NCBI GenBank assembly: GCA_963732155.1
Contig: CAVSYB010000011.1
Coordinates: 30,954-94,953, forward strand
Direction of reading: 5' to 3'
Length of the DNA: 64,000 nucleotides
Source of the DNA: Roseiarcus sp963732155
Lineage (GTDB): Bacteria > Pseudomonadota > Alphaproteobacteria > Rhizobiales > Beijerinckiaceae
The notes below the pieces were generated by a model. The model saw only the letters and a list, made by a program, of their open reading frames with translations, did not search any database and had not been told where the DNA came from. This document shows, one piece after another, positions 51,930-60,534 of the stretch. The translations under genes were made by a program, and so were the position numbers. Each line of letters opens with the position of its first letter. Position 1 is the first letter of the stretch.

Positions 51930-52360
51930 GCCGCGAAGCCGCATTCTCCGCTTTGTTCGAAACGCTTTCGAACGCCTATGCCTGGGGGGTGGCTTCGCGC
52001 CGGCTGAAACTGTGGAGCGACGTGCCGGCCGCCATGCGGCCCGCGCTCTTCCAGCTCGAAGCGGGACCGGAGACCTACCAATGGACCTCGCTGGCGACCC
52101 CTAAGCGGACGATCGAAGCCAAGCTGTTTCTCTATTTCGACTCGCGCGATCCGCTGACCCCTGGCGCAACCGGCGTCAACGCCGCGCTCGATGCGATCGA
52201 CGCCGCCTTGGCGCCCCAGCTTGGCGACCTCGCCGCGGGACGGCAGACGCTGGGCGGCGCGGTCTATGACTGCAAGGTCGCTGGGGTCCCGGTGCGGGAT
52301 ACGGGCGATATGGACGGCGACGGGCTGGCGGTGGTCAGCGTGAGGCTGGTGTTGTCGTGA
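51926..52360 (+). CDS. Tail terminator protein (DUF3168-like)
   Basis: A 144-residue protein: SREAAFSALFETLSNAYAWG, RLKLWSDVPAAMRPALFQLE, IEAKLFLYFDSRDPLTPGAT, AALDAIDAALAP and GDMDGDGLAVVSVRLVLS. The pattern is that of DUF3168/gp8-like tail terminators of GTAs and related phages, which cap the tail tube. It overlaps the gp10-like gene by ATGA. Confidence 0.8.
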   Translation: MSREAAFSALFETLSNAYAWGVASRRLKLWSDVPAAMRPALFQLEAGPETYQWTSLATPKRTIEAKLFLYFDSRDPLTPGATGVNAALDAIDAALAPQLGDLAAGRQTLGGAVYDCKVAGVPVRDTGDMDGDGLAVVSVRLVLS

Positions 52361-52388
52361 GCGAGCCTGCGAATATGCGGAGCGAGGA

Positions 52389-52613
52389 TTGACGCCGGCG
52401 GCGGAACGAACATCATCGCGGTCGACAATTCTCCAGCGTCGCGCCAGCAACTTCGCCACAGAGGCGAACATTTCTTGTGAGGAGCTCGCCGAATCCGATC
52501 TGGCGATATTTGACGACGATCCGCTTTTTCACGGAGAGTGCATGAAGGGAATCCTGCGCCGTATGGACGAGTGCGCCGCAGGTCTGCCTTTATCACCGCT
52601 GTCGCCTTACTGA
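52389..52613 (+). CDS. Short hypothetical frame in third accessory island
   Basis: A possible 74-residue protein; the only in-frame start is TTG, with GAGCGAGG before it. It is hydrophilic with an acidic stretch CEELAESDLAIFDDDPLF. It may be a real small cassette gene or the remnant of a longer one; no family is recognised. It lies between the tail terminator and the next gene on the same strand. Confidence 0.3.
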   Translation: MTPAAERTSSRSTILQRRASNFATEANISCEELAESDLAIFDDDPLFHGECMKGILRRMDECAAGLPLSPLSPY

Positions 52614-52623
52614 GGACGCGACC

Positions 52624-53178
52624 ATGCCTGACTATCTCGCGCTCCTCAAGGCCATGGCCGCCGCCCTGCGCAGCGGCGGTCCGCTGGATTGGGCCTGCAT
52701 CGCTCCCATCATTGGCCTTCGTTTCGACGGCGTCAGATCAATCGGCCGAACCGGCTCCGCCTCGGCGATTGAAGGCGGAACGCTGATCAAGGATGGATTG
52801 CCTGTCGACGGCGTAATATTCCAGGCGCCGCGCCCGAAGATTTCGTTGCTCTTCCCCGACAAAGCGCTGAGGGAACCCAATATCGCCGTTCGACAATTCG
52901 CGGCGGATCAACGCATCGCAAAATCGCGTGCAGGCGGCGGCTACTCAATCGTCTTCACGATCGACGATGTTACGTGCGCGGTCCTCGTAAAAGAGCCGGG
53001 AGCATTCATCGACGGGCTCACGGTCAGCGACCCAGGCTCTCCTGGCCAGACGCGACAAGGATCAAGCGGCAACGCCCGAGAAGCGCCGCACCGCGAGGCT
53101 TCTGCTGGAGTACCTGCGACAGAGACCAAGCGCGCGAATGGTGCTCGGCCCTCAAGCCGCCTTATGTCGTTAGACTGA
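52624..53178 (+). CDS. Hypothetical protein of third accessory island (possible immunity or toxin-associated)
   Basis: A 184-aa protein. The N-terminal part (residues 1-120) is well folded (LLKAMAAALRSGGPLDWACI, IAPIIGLRFDGVRSIG, YSIVFTIDDVTCAVLVKEPG). The C-terminal 60 residues are disordered and Ser/Ala/Arg-rich. No family is recognised. AGGACGCG precedes the ATG. It is followed eight bases later by an NTF2-fold immunity-like gene, so it may be an immunity protein, too, or a leftover of an exchanged cassette. No toxin-like domain is visible in this island. Confidence 0.5.
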   Translation: MPDYLALLKAMAAALRSGGPLDWACIAPIIGLRFDGVRSIGRTGSASAIEGGTLIKDGLPVDGVIFQAPRPKISLLFPDKALREPNIAVRQFAADQRIAKSRAGGGYSIVFTIDDVTCAVLVKEPGAFIDGLTVSDPGSPGQTRQGSSGNAREAPHREASAGVPATETKRANGARPSSRLMSLD

Positions 53179-53186
53179 GGTCGACA

Positions 53187-53468
53187 ATGGAAAAGCCGAA
53201 GCGCGACGGTTCGATGGTCATTCGCAGCGCCTATCAGCAGCTGATCTCGAGCCAAACTGCGATCGAGATATGCCGCATGGTGTTGGTCGATATCTACGGC
53301 GCGGAAGAGTACGAGCTTCAAAAGCCCCTCCGCGTCGAGGACGGAGGCAACATGTGGAAGGTTGTAGGCAGCCACCCGGAACGCACGGAGCCTGACGCCA
53401 GTCAGCGCGGCCCGATCAGCATGTCGATTTCCAAAATCGATGGGGCGATCGTTTCTTTCTTCAATTGA
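53187..53468 (+). CDS. NTF2-fold-like immunity protein (copy C)
   Basis: A 93-aa protein homologous to copies A and B: LISSQTAIEICRMVLVDIYG, YELQKPLRVEDGGNMWKVVG, ISMSISKIDGAIVSFFN. The AIEI-x8-YG spacing and the WxVxG and IxKxxGxI elements are kept. It most resembles NTF2-fold immunity proteins (PF15631). It sits between the tail terminator and the major tail gene with no adjacent toxin, so it is either an orphan immunity gene or the survivor of an exchanged cassette. Confidence 0.68.
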   Translation: MEKPKRDGSMVIRSAYQQLISSQTAIEICRMVLVDIYGAEEYELQKPLRVEDGGNMWKVVGSHPERTEPDASQRGPISMSISKIDGAIVSFFN

Positions 53469-53708
53469 GGACTGCCGGACGCGCGACCGAGCCGCGCGCA
53501 AGGGCATTGAGCGCGGGCCAAAACCCCACAGATAGCGCCCGATCCGGCAGCCCTTTTCGGCGCGCAACCGACCTGATCTAGCCCTCTCGGCCCCTCCTGC
53601 GCCGACGTCAAGGCCGCATGTCCATCGCTCGCCGCGCTCCTCATTCCGGTTAGTCGCAACGCGACAACGCTTTCAGTTTCCCTCCCCCATCACAATGGAG
53701 AATCCCTC

Positions 53709-54443
53709 ATGTTCGTCTTTGGCTCGGGCGTGCTGATCGGCACGCCGCAAGGCGGCGCGCCGATCAATTTCGGCCTCGCGCAAGAAGTGACGCTCAACGT
53801 CAGCGCAACGACGAAGTCGCTGTACGGGCAATATGATTTCCCCGTCGCGATCGGCTCGGGAACGCGCAAGATGACCGGCAAGGCGAAAATGGCTCGCATT
53901 TCGGGCCAGGCGCTGGGCTCGCTGTTCTTCGGCGTTACGCCGTCGAGCGGCGTCACGCAAACGCAATTCGGCGAGGCGGCGAGCGTGCCCGCTTCCTCGC
54001 CCTACACCTATACGACGAGCTTCCACACCGATTTCGTCGCCGATCAGGGCGTGGTCTATGCGGCGAGCGCGCTGCCGCTGAGGCAGGTCGCCTCATCGCC
54101 GACGACGGGACAATATTCGGTGTCGGGCGGCGTCTACACTTTCGCGGCGGGCGACGCGGGCGCGGCGGTGCTGATTTCCTACACCTATACGAATTCGACG
54201 AGCGGCGAGAGCATCGCCGTTGCGTCGCAATTGATCGGGCCGACAATCGCCTTTTCCGCGAACCTGTTCGCCGCCGATCCGACGACGGGCAAGCAATTTT
54301 CGGTCCTGCTCTACAACTGCGTCGCCGAAAAGCTGGCGCTCGGCACCAAGCTCGAGGATTTCACGCTGCCGGAGCTCGATTTCCAGTGCTTCGCCAACAG
54401 CGCGGGTCAGGTGTGCCAGCTCAACTTTGGAGACGCAGCATGA
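53709..54443 (+). CDS. Major tail protein with beta-module insertion
   Basis: A 244-aa tail-tube protein: MFVFGSGVLIGTPQGGAPIN, LAQEVTLNVSATTKSLYGQY, TGKAKMARISGQALGSLFFG in the N-terminal half, and SVLLYNCVAEKLALGTKLED with the final LPELDFQCFANSAG in the C-terminal half, as in GTA gp9-like proteins. Residues ~114-162 (VVYAASALPL, GQYSVSGGVYTFAAGDAGAA, LISYTYTNS) are a beta module also found in the connector and hub proteins. It overlaps the chaperone gene by ATGA. Confidence 0.8.
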   Translation: MFVFGSGVLIGTPQGGAPINFGLAQEVTLNVSATTKSLYGQYDFPVAIGSGTRKMTGKAKMARISGQALGSLFFGVTPSSGVTQTQFGEAASVPASSPYTYTTSFHTDFVADQGVVYAASALPLRQVASSPTTGQYSVSGGVYTFAAGDAGAAVLISYTYTNSTSGESIAVASQLIGPTIAFSANLFAADPTTGKQFSVLLYNCVAEKLALGTKLEDFTLPELDFQCFANSAGQVCQLNFGDAA

Positions 54444-54826
54444 GCGAGGGGGCCTTTCTCGTTTCGTTGGGAGGACGGCGATGGATCCTGCCGCATCTTC
54501 CCTTCCGGGCGATCAAGAAAATTCAGCCAGCGTTGTTCCAGGTCTATTCCGAACTCGGCGGCGGCGCGATATCGACCGCCAGTGTCGCGCAACTTAGCGA
54601 AGCGCAGCTCGATCGCCTCGCCGAAGCCACCTACCTCGCGATCGCGCACGTCGATCCCGAACTCTCGCGAGAATCCTTTCTCGACCTGCCTTTTTCGGTG
54701 AGCGAGCTGATGGAGGCTTTCCCGGCCGTTGCGAATTCCGCCGGATTGCGCTCGACGCGAGCCGCGAGCGCCGCGCAGCCGGACGCGAAGCGGGAGGCGC
54801 CGGGGGAGTCGATTTCGACCGGCTGA
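54440..54826 (+). CDS. Tail assembly chaperone, zero-frame product (GTA gp10-like)
   Basis: A 128-aa protein located between major tail and tape-measure genes: GAFLVSLGGRRWILPHLPFR, VAQLSEAQLDRLAEATYLAI and LSRESFLDLPFSVSELMEAF. Position and size match the G-type tail chaperone of siphoviruses and GTA gp10. The last codons (GESISTG) cover a run of five G at 54802-54806, where a -1 shift would extend translation into the next frame (see next entry). Confidence 0.78.
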   Translation: MSEGAFLVSLGGRRWILPHLPFRAIKKIQPALFQVYSELGGGAISTASVAQLSEAQLDRLAEATYLAIAHVDPELSRESFLDLPFSVSELMEAFPAVANSAGLRSTRAASAAQPDAKREAPGESISTG

Positions 54827-55053
54827 TTGCTCATGTCGTCGCCAACACCGGCTGGACCTGGGATCAGGCGCTCGACGGACTGACCCTGCCGCGACTGGCG
54901 GCGCTGCAGGCCGAATGGCGCGCCAATCCGCCCGTCCATTGGTTGATCGCCGCGGCGCTGAAGTATCGATCTCCGGCTGATTCTCTCGGAGCGGCGACGC
55001 CGCAGACAACGATTGCGCAAGTGAAGGCGGCCTTTCCCGGCGGGCGATTGTGA
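54805..55053 (+). CDS. Tail assembly chaperone, -1 frame extension (GT-type product)
   Basis: From about 54805 the -1 frame encodes GGVDFDRLIAHVVANTGWTW, LTLPRLAALQAEWRANPPVH, LIAAALKYRSP and ends PGGRL, the typical C-terminal domain of the T part of tail chaperones. There is no ATG or GTG with a ribosome site in this frame near the join. The zero-frame codons CCG GGG GAG allow the GGG tRNA to re-pair one base back (54802-54804), so the product is most likely a fusion made by programmed -1 frameshifting, as in lambda gpG/gpGT. Confidence 0.7.
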   Translation, partial: GVDFDRLIAHVVANTGWTWDQALDGLTLPRLAALQAEWRANPPVHWLIAAALKYRSPADSLGAATPQTTIAQVKAAFPGGRL

Positions 55054-55081
55054 ACCCCTTTCCGTCATTGTGGAGCCTCCG

Positions 55082-56416
55082 ATGGCCGACGCCAATCTCG
55101 TCGTCACATTCTCCGCTTCGATCGACAGTCTGACGGCGGGTGTCGCCGTCGCCAAGGACGCGCTGTCGGGATTGTCGGAGCCGATCGGCGAAATGAACTC
55201 GCAATACACCAAACTCGGCGCATCGCTCTCACAAGCCTTGTCGCCGCACAAGGCGCAGGCGTTCGGCGCAGCGATGCAAGCTTCGGCGACGAACGCCGCG
55301 CAGGCTCAAGTTGCAGCGATGGACAACGCCAGGCAGGGCGTCGGCAGGATCGCCGCCGACATGCGCGCCGTCGCGATGGAGGAGGCGCAGGAAGAGATCA
55401 GGCTCACGGAAGACGCGACAAGGCAAAAGATCGCGCTCTTCGATTCCGAGTACAGACAAAAGCAGATCACCGAAAGCCAGAAGCTCCAGCTTACTCTGGA
55501 CGCCTTGCAAGACGAATTGCAGGACGAGACCGACATCCTCGATCAGGAATTGGCGCTTGACGGTTTGCGCCCGCAGCAGCGCCAGAGAATTCTCGACGAA
55601 CTCGCGACGTTGGAGGCGAACTACGCCGAGCAGGTGCAGAAGACGCAGCTGCAAGCCGCCGAGCAGACCGCGCAAGCCTGGCAGAACGCGTGCAATACGA
55701 TCAACAACGCCTTCAACTCTCAGGCGCAAGGCCTGCTGACGGGAACGCTGACCTGGTCGAACGCGCTGAAGAATGTGTTGACCGACCTGACCGCGGACGT
55801 CATCAAGTTCTTCCTCGACTGGGCGCTGAAAGCGGTCGAGAATTATGCGATGCAGCTCGCGCAGAACACCGGCCTCGTGTCGGCGGTCACCGCGGGCCAG
55901 GCGACGATGGCGGCGGCGCAGCAGAGCGCCGCGGGGGCCGGAGCGCTGGCTTCGCTCGGCGCCATACTGAAGAACATCACCGCTTCGGCGGGCGAGGCCT
56001 TTGCCGGCGTGTTCGGCTTTCTCGCGCCGGTCATGGGGCCGGCGGCGATCGGACCCGCCGCCGCGGCGCAAGGGACGGTGCTCGCCGTCGCCGGCGGCGT
56101 CTACGACGCCGGCGCCTGGGAGATTCCGCGCGACATGCTGGCGGGCGTCCACGCCGGCGAGATGATCGTGCCGCAGCGCGGCGGGATCGCCGACGAGTTC
56201 CGCAATTTCATGAGCGCGGGCGGCCTTTCCGGCGCGGCCCAAGGGGGCGGCCCGCCGGTGCAGATCCATCCGACGACCAACTTCCACGTCTCGGCGGTCA
56301 ATTCGGGCAGTGTCGCGCAATGGATGCGCAACAACAGCCCGGCGATGATGAAGGCGATGGACGAAGCGGTGCGCCACGGCGCGATGCTGGGCCTAAGGCG
56401 TCTCGCCGGCGCGTGA
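55082..56416 (+). CDS. Tail tape-measure-like protein (short)
   Basis: A 444-residue protein with an N-terminal part containing VTFSASIDSLTAGVAVAKDA, long coiled-coil helices at ~85-220 (MEEAQEEIRLTEDATRQKIA), a hydrophobic C-terminal region (VIKFFLDWALKAVENYAMQL) and the end GAWEIPRDMLAGVHAGEMIV PQRGG, typical of tape-measure C termini. The tape length sets tail length; 444 residues predict a short tail. The ATG at 55082 has GGAG six bases upstream; a GTG four codons earlier is possible. Confidence 0.8.
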   Translation: MADANLVVTFSASIDSLTAGVAVAKDALSGLSEPIGEMNSQYTKLGASLSQALSPHKAQAFGAAMQASATNAAQAQVAAMDNARQGVGRIAADMRAVAMEEAQEEIRLTEDATRQKIALFDSEYRQKQITESQKLQLTLDALQDELQDETDILDQELALDGLRPQQRQRILDELATLEANYAEQVQKTQLQAAEQTAQAWQNACNTINNAFNSQAQGLLTGTLTWSNALKNVLTDLTADVIKFFLDWALKAVENYAMQLAQNTGLVSAVTAGQATMAAAQQSAAGAGALASLGAILKNITASAGEAFAGVFGFLAPVMGPAAIGPAAAAQGTVLAVAGGVYDAGAWEIPRDMLAGVHAGEMIVPQRGGIADEFRNFMSAGGLSGAAQGGGPPVQIHPTTNFHVSAVNSGSVAQWMRNNSPAMMKAMDEAVRHGAMLGLRRLAGA

Positions 56417-56428
56417 GGGGCGCGCGCC

Positions 56429-59032
56429 ATGGGCTTCATCAACGGCGTGCACCTGCTGCCGTCGACCGGCGAGTTCACCTACGACACGATTCCGCACCAG
56501 GGCCAGCGGCTCGGCGCTTCAATGCTGCCGATCAACAATTTCTACGCGCCGGGGAGTTCGACCACCGATTATTCCACGGCGATCGACCAGTTGCAGGCGG
56601 CCTATCCGGACTGCCAGACTGTCTCGATCGTTTGCGCCTGGTTCGGGAACAACGAGACCGTCGACTACTGCCAGATTTACCCGTCGACGACTTACATCGG
56701 CGGCGCCTTCGAACAGCTCTCCGGCGCGTCGTGGGTCGCCGACGAGTGGATGGTGTCGAGCCTGACGCAGGCTTCGGCGGGCCTGATCCCGATCCCGACG
56801 TCGGGCGAGAGCTTTATCTACGGCGGCACGCCGTCGGACCAGAGCATCGTGCGCTGCGTCCAGGATTTGAAGGCGCGCGGCTTCCGCGTGATCTTCTATC
56901 CGTTCATCCTGATGACCGCGCCAGGCCTGCCGTGGCGCGGGCGCATCAGCTATTTCGAGCCGGACGTTTCCAGCGCGGCGACCGCGGCGGTCGACGCCTT
57001 CCTCGGCCCGGCGGCGACGACCGACTTCACGCCCGACCCGGTCAACCTGACGGTCGCCTATTCCGGCTCGCCGACCGATTACACCTATCGGCGGATGATC
57101 CTGCACTACGCCTGGCTGATGACGGTCGCCGGCGGGGTCGATCTCTTCATGATCGGCTCCGAGCTGAGGGGGCTGGAGACCATCCGCGGACCGGCCTGGA
57201 CCAGGGCGGGCACGACCGACGGCTCGGGCTATGCGATCTGGGATTATCCGTTCGTCGCCGGCCTTCAGGCGCTCGCCGACGACGTGCGGACGATCTTCGA
57301 CAGCCAGAGCCTGACCAAGAATTTTTCGACGCTGAAGAACCTGATCGCCTATTCCGCCGACTGGTCGGGCTGGATGGGTTTCCAGCACCCGGGCGAAAAC
57401 GGCCAGTGGCCGCACCTCGACCAGCTCTTCGCGCAGGACAATATCGACCTCGTCAGCTTCGACAATTACCTGCCGCTCTCCGACTGGACGACCGGCGGCG
57501 GCGGCCTCGACGTTGAGAACTGGAACGCGCCGGCCCCCAATATTGTCGGCGCGACATTCGACATGGGGAGCGTCGCCGTCGCGGCGGGATCGACGACGAT
57601 CGATTGCGGCCACGTCACCGGCTCGCCCGCCGTTTTCGTCGACTGCGGCTCGGTGACCGCGACGAGCTGGCCGCCGGGTTCGGCGACGTTCAGCGGCCTC
57701 GGCCTTACCGGCGCGCCGACGATCTGGTCGATTCCCTACCTCAAGGCCAACATCGAGGGCGGCCAGTATTTCAACTGGTTCTACAACGACGGCAATAATG
57801 ACGGAATCGGCCCCGATCCCAACGGCTCGGACCTCCAGGTCTCGCTTTGCGAAGGCGACCGGCTCGCCCAGACGCGCAACCCCTACTACCCCGACCAGCA
57901 ATTGCTCGCCAACAAGCAGCTCCGCTGGTGGTGGAACAACCCGCATTATGCGGTCTATGACACTGGCGACGGCTGGACGCCGCAGGGGCCGCAGACCGAG
58001 TGGCGCCCGCAGTCCAAGTCGCTTTGCTTCGTCGAATATGGCTTTCCGGCGGTCGACAAGGGGACGAATCAACCGAACGTCTTTTACGACCCGGCCTCGG
58101 TCGAGAGCTTCACGCCCTTCTGGTCGGCCTGGGCGCCGGCGGCCGGCGGCGGCTATCGGCCGCAGCGCGACGACACGATCGCCCTTCTCGCGCTCCAGGC
58201 GGTCTACGAATACTGGAACGACGACGGCAATAACGAGACGTCGAGCGCCGGCGTCGCGATGCTCCAGTTCGCGTTTTGCTGCGTCTGGAACTGGGACGCG
58301 CGGCCGTTTCCGACCTTCCCGGCGCTGAGCTCGGAATGGGGCGACGCGGGCAACTGGCCGTTCGGCGAATGGCTGGCGGGGCGCGGTCCGGCGACGCCGC
58401 CGGCGCAGCCCTCGCCGCCGCCGTCGCCCGGCTCCTACGCGACCTTCCCGACGCTCGCGACGCTGGGCTGGTCGACGCATATCTCGCCGAGGTTCGGGAC
58501 CGACGTCGTCGCGCTCGTGTCGGGCCGGTCGACGCGACGATCGCGCTACGCGGCCGCGCTCTACGACTTCGAACTGACCTACGAGCTCCTGCGCTCGGCG
58601 GCGGCTTACGAGGAATTGCAGGCGATCGCCGGCTTCTTCGGCCAGATGCAGGGTCGCCAATCGCTGTTCTGGCTCGCCCCGCCCGGTCTCGCCAACGCTG
58701 TCGGCGAGCCGCTGGGGACGGGCGACGGATCGACTGCGACGTTTCCGCTTCTTCGCAATTTCGGCGGCTACAGCGAGCCGGCGCAAGGCACGTCAGGGGT
58801 GACGGCGGTTTACCAGAACGGCGTTCCGATCGGCCCCGCGGCATGGTCGCTCAGCTCGGGCTATCTGCCGGCGGTTGCGTTCAAGGCGCCGCCGGACGTC
58901 GGGGTCGAAGTGTCGGCCGACTTCGGGCTCACCTGGCTCTGCCGCTTCTCGGACGACGTCGAGGATTTCGAGGAGTTCATGGCGATGCTGTGGACGTTCC
59001 GGACGGTCAAGATGCAGACGGTGCGCCCATGA
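56429..59032 (+). CDS. Tail protein: GTA TIM-barrel-like domain fused to DUF2460
   Basis: An 867-aa protein. Residues ~30-360 resemble the GTA TIM-barrel-like domain: IPIPTSGESFIYGGTPSDQS, VRCVQDLKARGFRVIFYPFI, FMIGSELRGLETIRGPAW and DLVSFDNYLPLSDWTTGGGG. The middle (~380-640) has WNWDARPFPTFPALS. The C-terminal ~200 residues are a DUF2460 distal-tail domain (FPTLATLGWSTHISPRFGTD, RSRYAAALYDFELTYELLRS, RFSDDVEDFEEFMAMLW). In GTAs the TIM barrel lies in the large hub protein, so this split and fusion is notable. Its stop overlaps the next ATG (ATGA). Confidence 0.82.
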   Translation: MGFINGVHLLPSTGEFTYDTIPHQGQRLGASMLPINNFYAPGSSTTDYSTAIDQLQAAYPDCQTVSIVCAWFGNNETVDYCQIYPSTTYIGGAFEQLSGASWVADEWMVSSLTQASAGLIPIPTSGESFIYGGTPSDQSIVRCVQDLKARGFRVIFYPFILMTAPGLPWRGRISYFEPDVSSAATAAVDAFLGPAATTDFTPDPVNLTVAYSGSPTDYTYRRMILHYAWLMTVAGGVDLFMIGSELRGLETIRGPAWTRAGTTDGSGYAIWDYPFVAGLQALADDVRTIFDSQSLTKNFSTLKNLIAYSADWSGWMGFQHPGENGQWPHLDQLFAQDNIDLVSFDNYLPLSDWTTGGGGLDVENWNAPAPNIVGATFDMGSVAVAAGSTTIDCGHVTGSPAVFVDCGSVTATSWPPGSATFSGLGLTGAPTIWSIPYLKANIEGGQYFNWFYNDGNNDGIGPDPNGSDLQVSLCEGDRLAQTRNPYYPDQQLLANKQLRWWWNNPHYAVYDTGDGWTPQGPQTEWRPQSKSLCFVEYGFPAVDKGTNQPNVFYDPASVESFTPFWSAWAPAAGGGYRPQRDDTIALLALQAVYEYWNDDGNNETSSAGVAMLQFAFCCVWNWDARPFPTFPALSSEWGDAGNWPFGEWLAGRGPATPPAQPSPPPSPGSYATFPTLATLGWSTHISPRFGTDVVALVSGRSTRRSRYAAALYDFELTYELLRSAAAYEELQAIAGFFGQMQGRQSLFWLAPPGLANAVGEPLGTGDGSTATFPLLRNFGGYSEPAQGTSGVTAVYQNGVPIGPAAWSLSSGYLPAVAFKAPPDVGVEVSADFGLTWLCRFSDDVEDFEEFMAMLWTFRTVKMQTVRP

Positions 59033-59644
59033 CGACGCCGCCCTCCTTTCCCTCGCTCGCCGGCCAGGGCTGGAGCGTCCACAAGAAGCCGACGTTCAAC
59101 ACCATCGTCGCCAGCGCGACGTCGGGCCGCGAGGTCCGCGATTCGCTGTGGCAATATCCGCTGTGGGAGTTCGAGGTGGTGTTCGACGGCCTCGATTCGA
59201 CCGCCTCGAGCTACCCCGGCCTCGGCGCGCAGTCGCTGCAAAGCCTGATGGGGCTGTTCCTGCAATGCGGGCGGCCAGTTCGGCACGTTCCTCTACACCG
59301 ATCCGACCGACAATGCGGTGACCAACCAGGGAATCGCGACCGGCGACGGGTCGACCACGACTTTCACGATGGGCCGCTCGCTCGGCGGCTTCACCGAACC
59401 GGTCGGCTGGGTGACCTCGATCGCCGATGTCTATCTCGACGGCTCGCCGACCGCGTCCTATTCCCTGACCACGCCGAACTCTCTCGTTTTCAACAGCGCG
59501 CCAGGCTCCGGCGTCGTCATCACCGCGACTTTCGCCTACGCGTTCCAGTGCCGCTTCCTCGACGACACGGAAGATTTCGAGCAATTCATGGCGAACCTCT
59601 GGAAGGTCGAGAGCCTGAAGTTCCGCACCGTGCGGAGCAATTGA
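59029..59644 (+). pseudogene. DUF2460 tail protein with single-base frameshift
   Basis: The N-terminal half (SFPSLAGQGWSVHKKPTFNT, DSLWQYPLWEFEVVFDGLDS, LQSLMGLFLQCG) and the C-terminal half (GTFLYTDPTDNAVTNQGIAT, GRSLGGFTEPVGWVTSIADV, FLDDTEDFEQFMANLWKVES) form one DUF2460 distal-tail protein but in different frames. Removing one G from GGG at 59269-59271 joins them as LQCGGQFGTFLYT. Either the gene is broken or the sequence has an error. A second DUF2460 domain ends the preceding gene. Confidence 0.85.
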
Positions 59645-59655
59645 AGAGGGCGCCG

Positions 59656-60528
59656 ATGAAGACCGCGACGACGGCGCTGATCAACTTCCTCAACGCCGCG
59701 CGGCAGCAACCCGACGCGCCGATCGCCTTCGCCGATTGCTTCACCTTCACGCTGGCGCAGACCGGCCTTGTCCTGACCTACACCAACGTCGATCAGGATG
59801 TCGTCTACAACGGCACGACTTTTTCGGCGAGCGGTCCGCTGGTGCAGGGCCTCAAATACCGCTGCGCGGCGGGCCTCGACGTCGACAAGCAGCAAATCAC
59901 CATCGCCGCGCGTCCGACCGATCTTGTCGCCGGCGCGCAGTTCCTCGCCGCGCTCGCCGCCGGCGCGTTCGACGGCTGCGCGTTCCAGCGCGTTCGCGTG
60001 TTCATGTCGGCGCTGGGGCAGGCGCCGGTCGGCGGCGTCATCCTGTTCCAGGGACGCATTTCGACGGTCGACCAGGTCGGGCGCACCAGCGCGAAAGTGA
60101 CGGTCGCTTCGGACCTGATCATCCTCGACTACGACATGCCGAAGAACCTCTATTCGGCGACCTGCCTGCACGTGCTCTATGATTCCGGCTGCACGCTGGT
60201 CAAGAACGCCTTCGGGACCAACGGGACCGTCGGCGCCGGATCGAGCGCGTCGGTGATCAACTTCTCCGGCGCGCTGGCGGTCCATCAACAGGGCTCGATC
60301 CTGTTCACTTCCGGCGCCAACGAGGACATCACCGGCACGGTGAAGATCGCGACGCCGGGCGTCTCGCTGACGCTGGCCTATCCGATGCCCGAGCCGCCGT
60401 CGGCCGGCGACGCGTTCACCGTCTATGAGGGCTGCGATCACACCCCGGCGACCTGCCAGTCGCAGTTCAACAATTTTGCGAACTTCCGTGGCTTCCCGTT
60501 CGTGCCGCCGCCGCAGATCGCTTATTGA
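59656..60528 (+). CDS. DUF2163-type phage tail protein (GTA gp13-like)
   Basis: A 290-aa protein with TALINFLNAARQQPDAPIAF, CFTFTLAQTGLVLTYTNVDQ, GLKYRCAAGLDVDKQQITI, DLIILDYDMPKNLYSATCLH, CTLVKNAF and CDHTPATCQSQFNNFANFRG near the end. The cysteine-rich end (CDHTxxTCxxxFxNxxNFRG) is the hallmark of DUF2163/phage BR0599 proteins, which bind the hub. It lies between DUF2460 and NlpC/P60 genes, as in GTAs. Confidence 0.86.
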   Translation: MKTATTALINFLNAARQQPDAPIAFADCFTFTLAQTGLVLTYTNVDQDVVYNGTTFSASGPLVQGLKYRCAAGLDVDKQQITIAARPTDLVAGAQFLAALAAGAFDGCAFQRVRVFMSALGQAPVGGVILFQGRISTVDQVGRTSAKVTVASDLIILDYDMPKNLYSATCLHVLYDSGCTLVKNAFGTNGTVGAGSSASVINFSGALAVHQQGSILFTSGANEDITGTVKIATPGVSLTLAYPMPEPPSAGDAFTVYEGCDHTPATCQSQFNNFANFRGFPFVPPPQIAY

Positions 60529-60534
60529 AGGGCA

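Noticed and set aside
56519..58786. A 755-codon minus-strand open frame across the TIM-barrel tail gene
   Set aside because: It is antisense to a well-supported tail gene, has strong Arg bias and no ribosome site.
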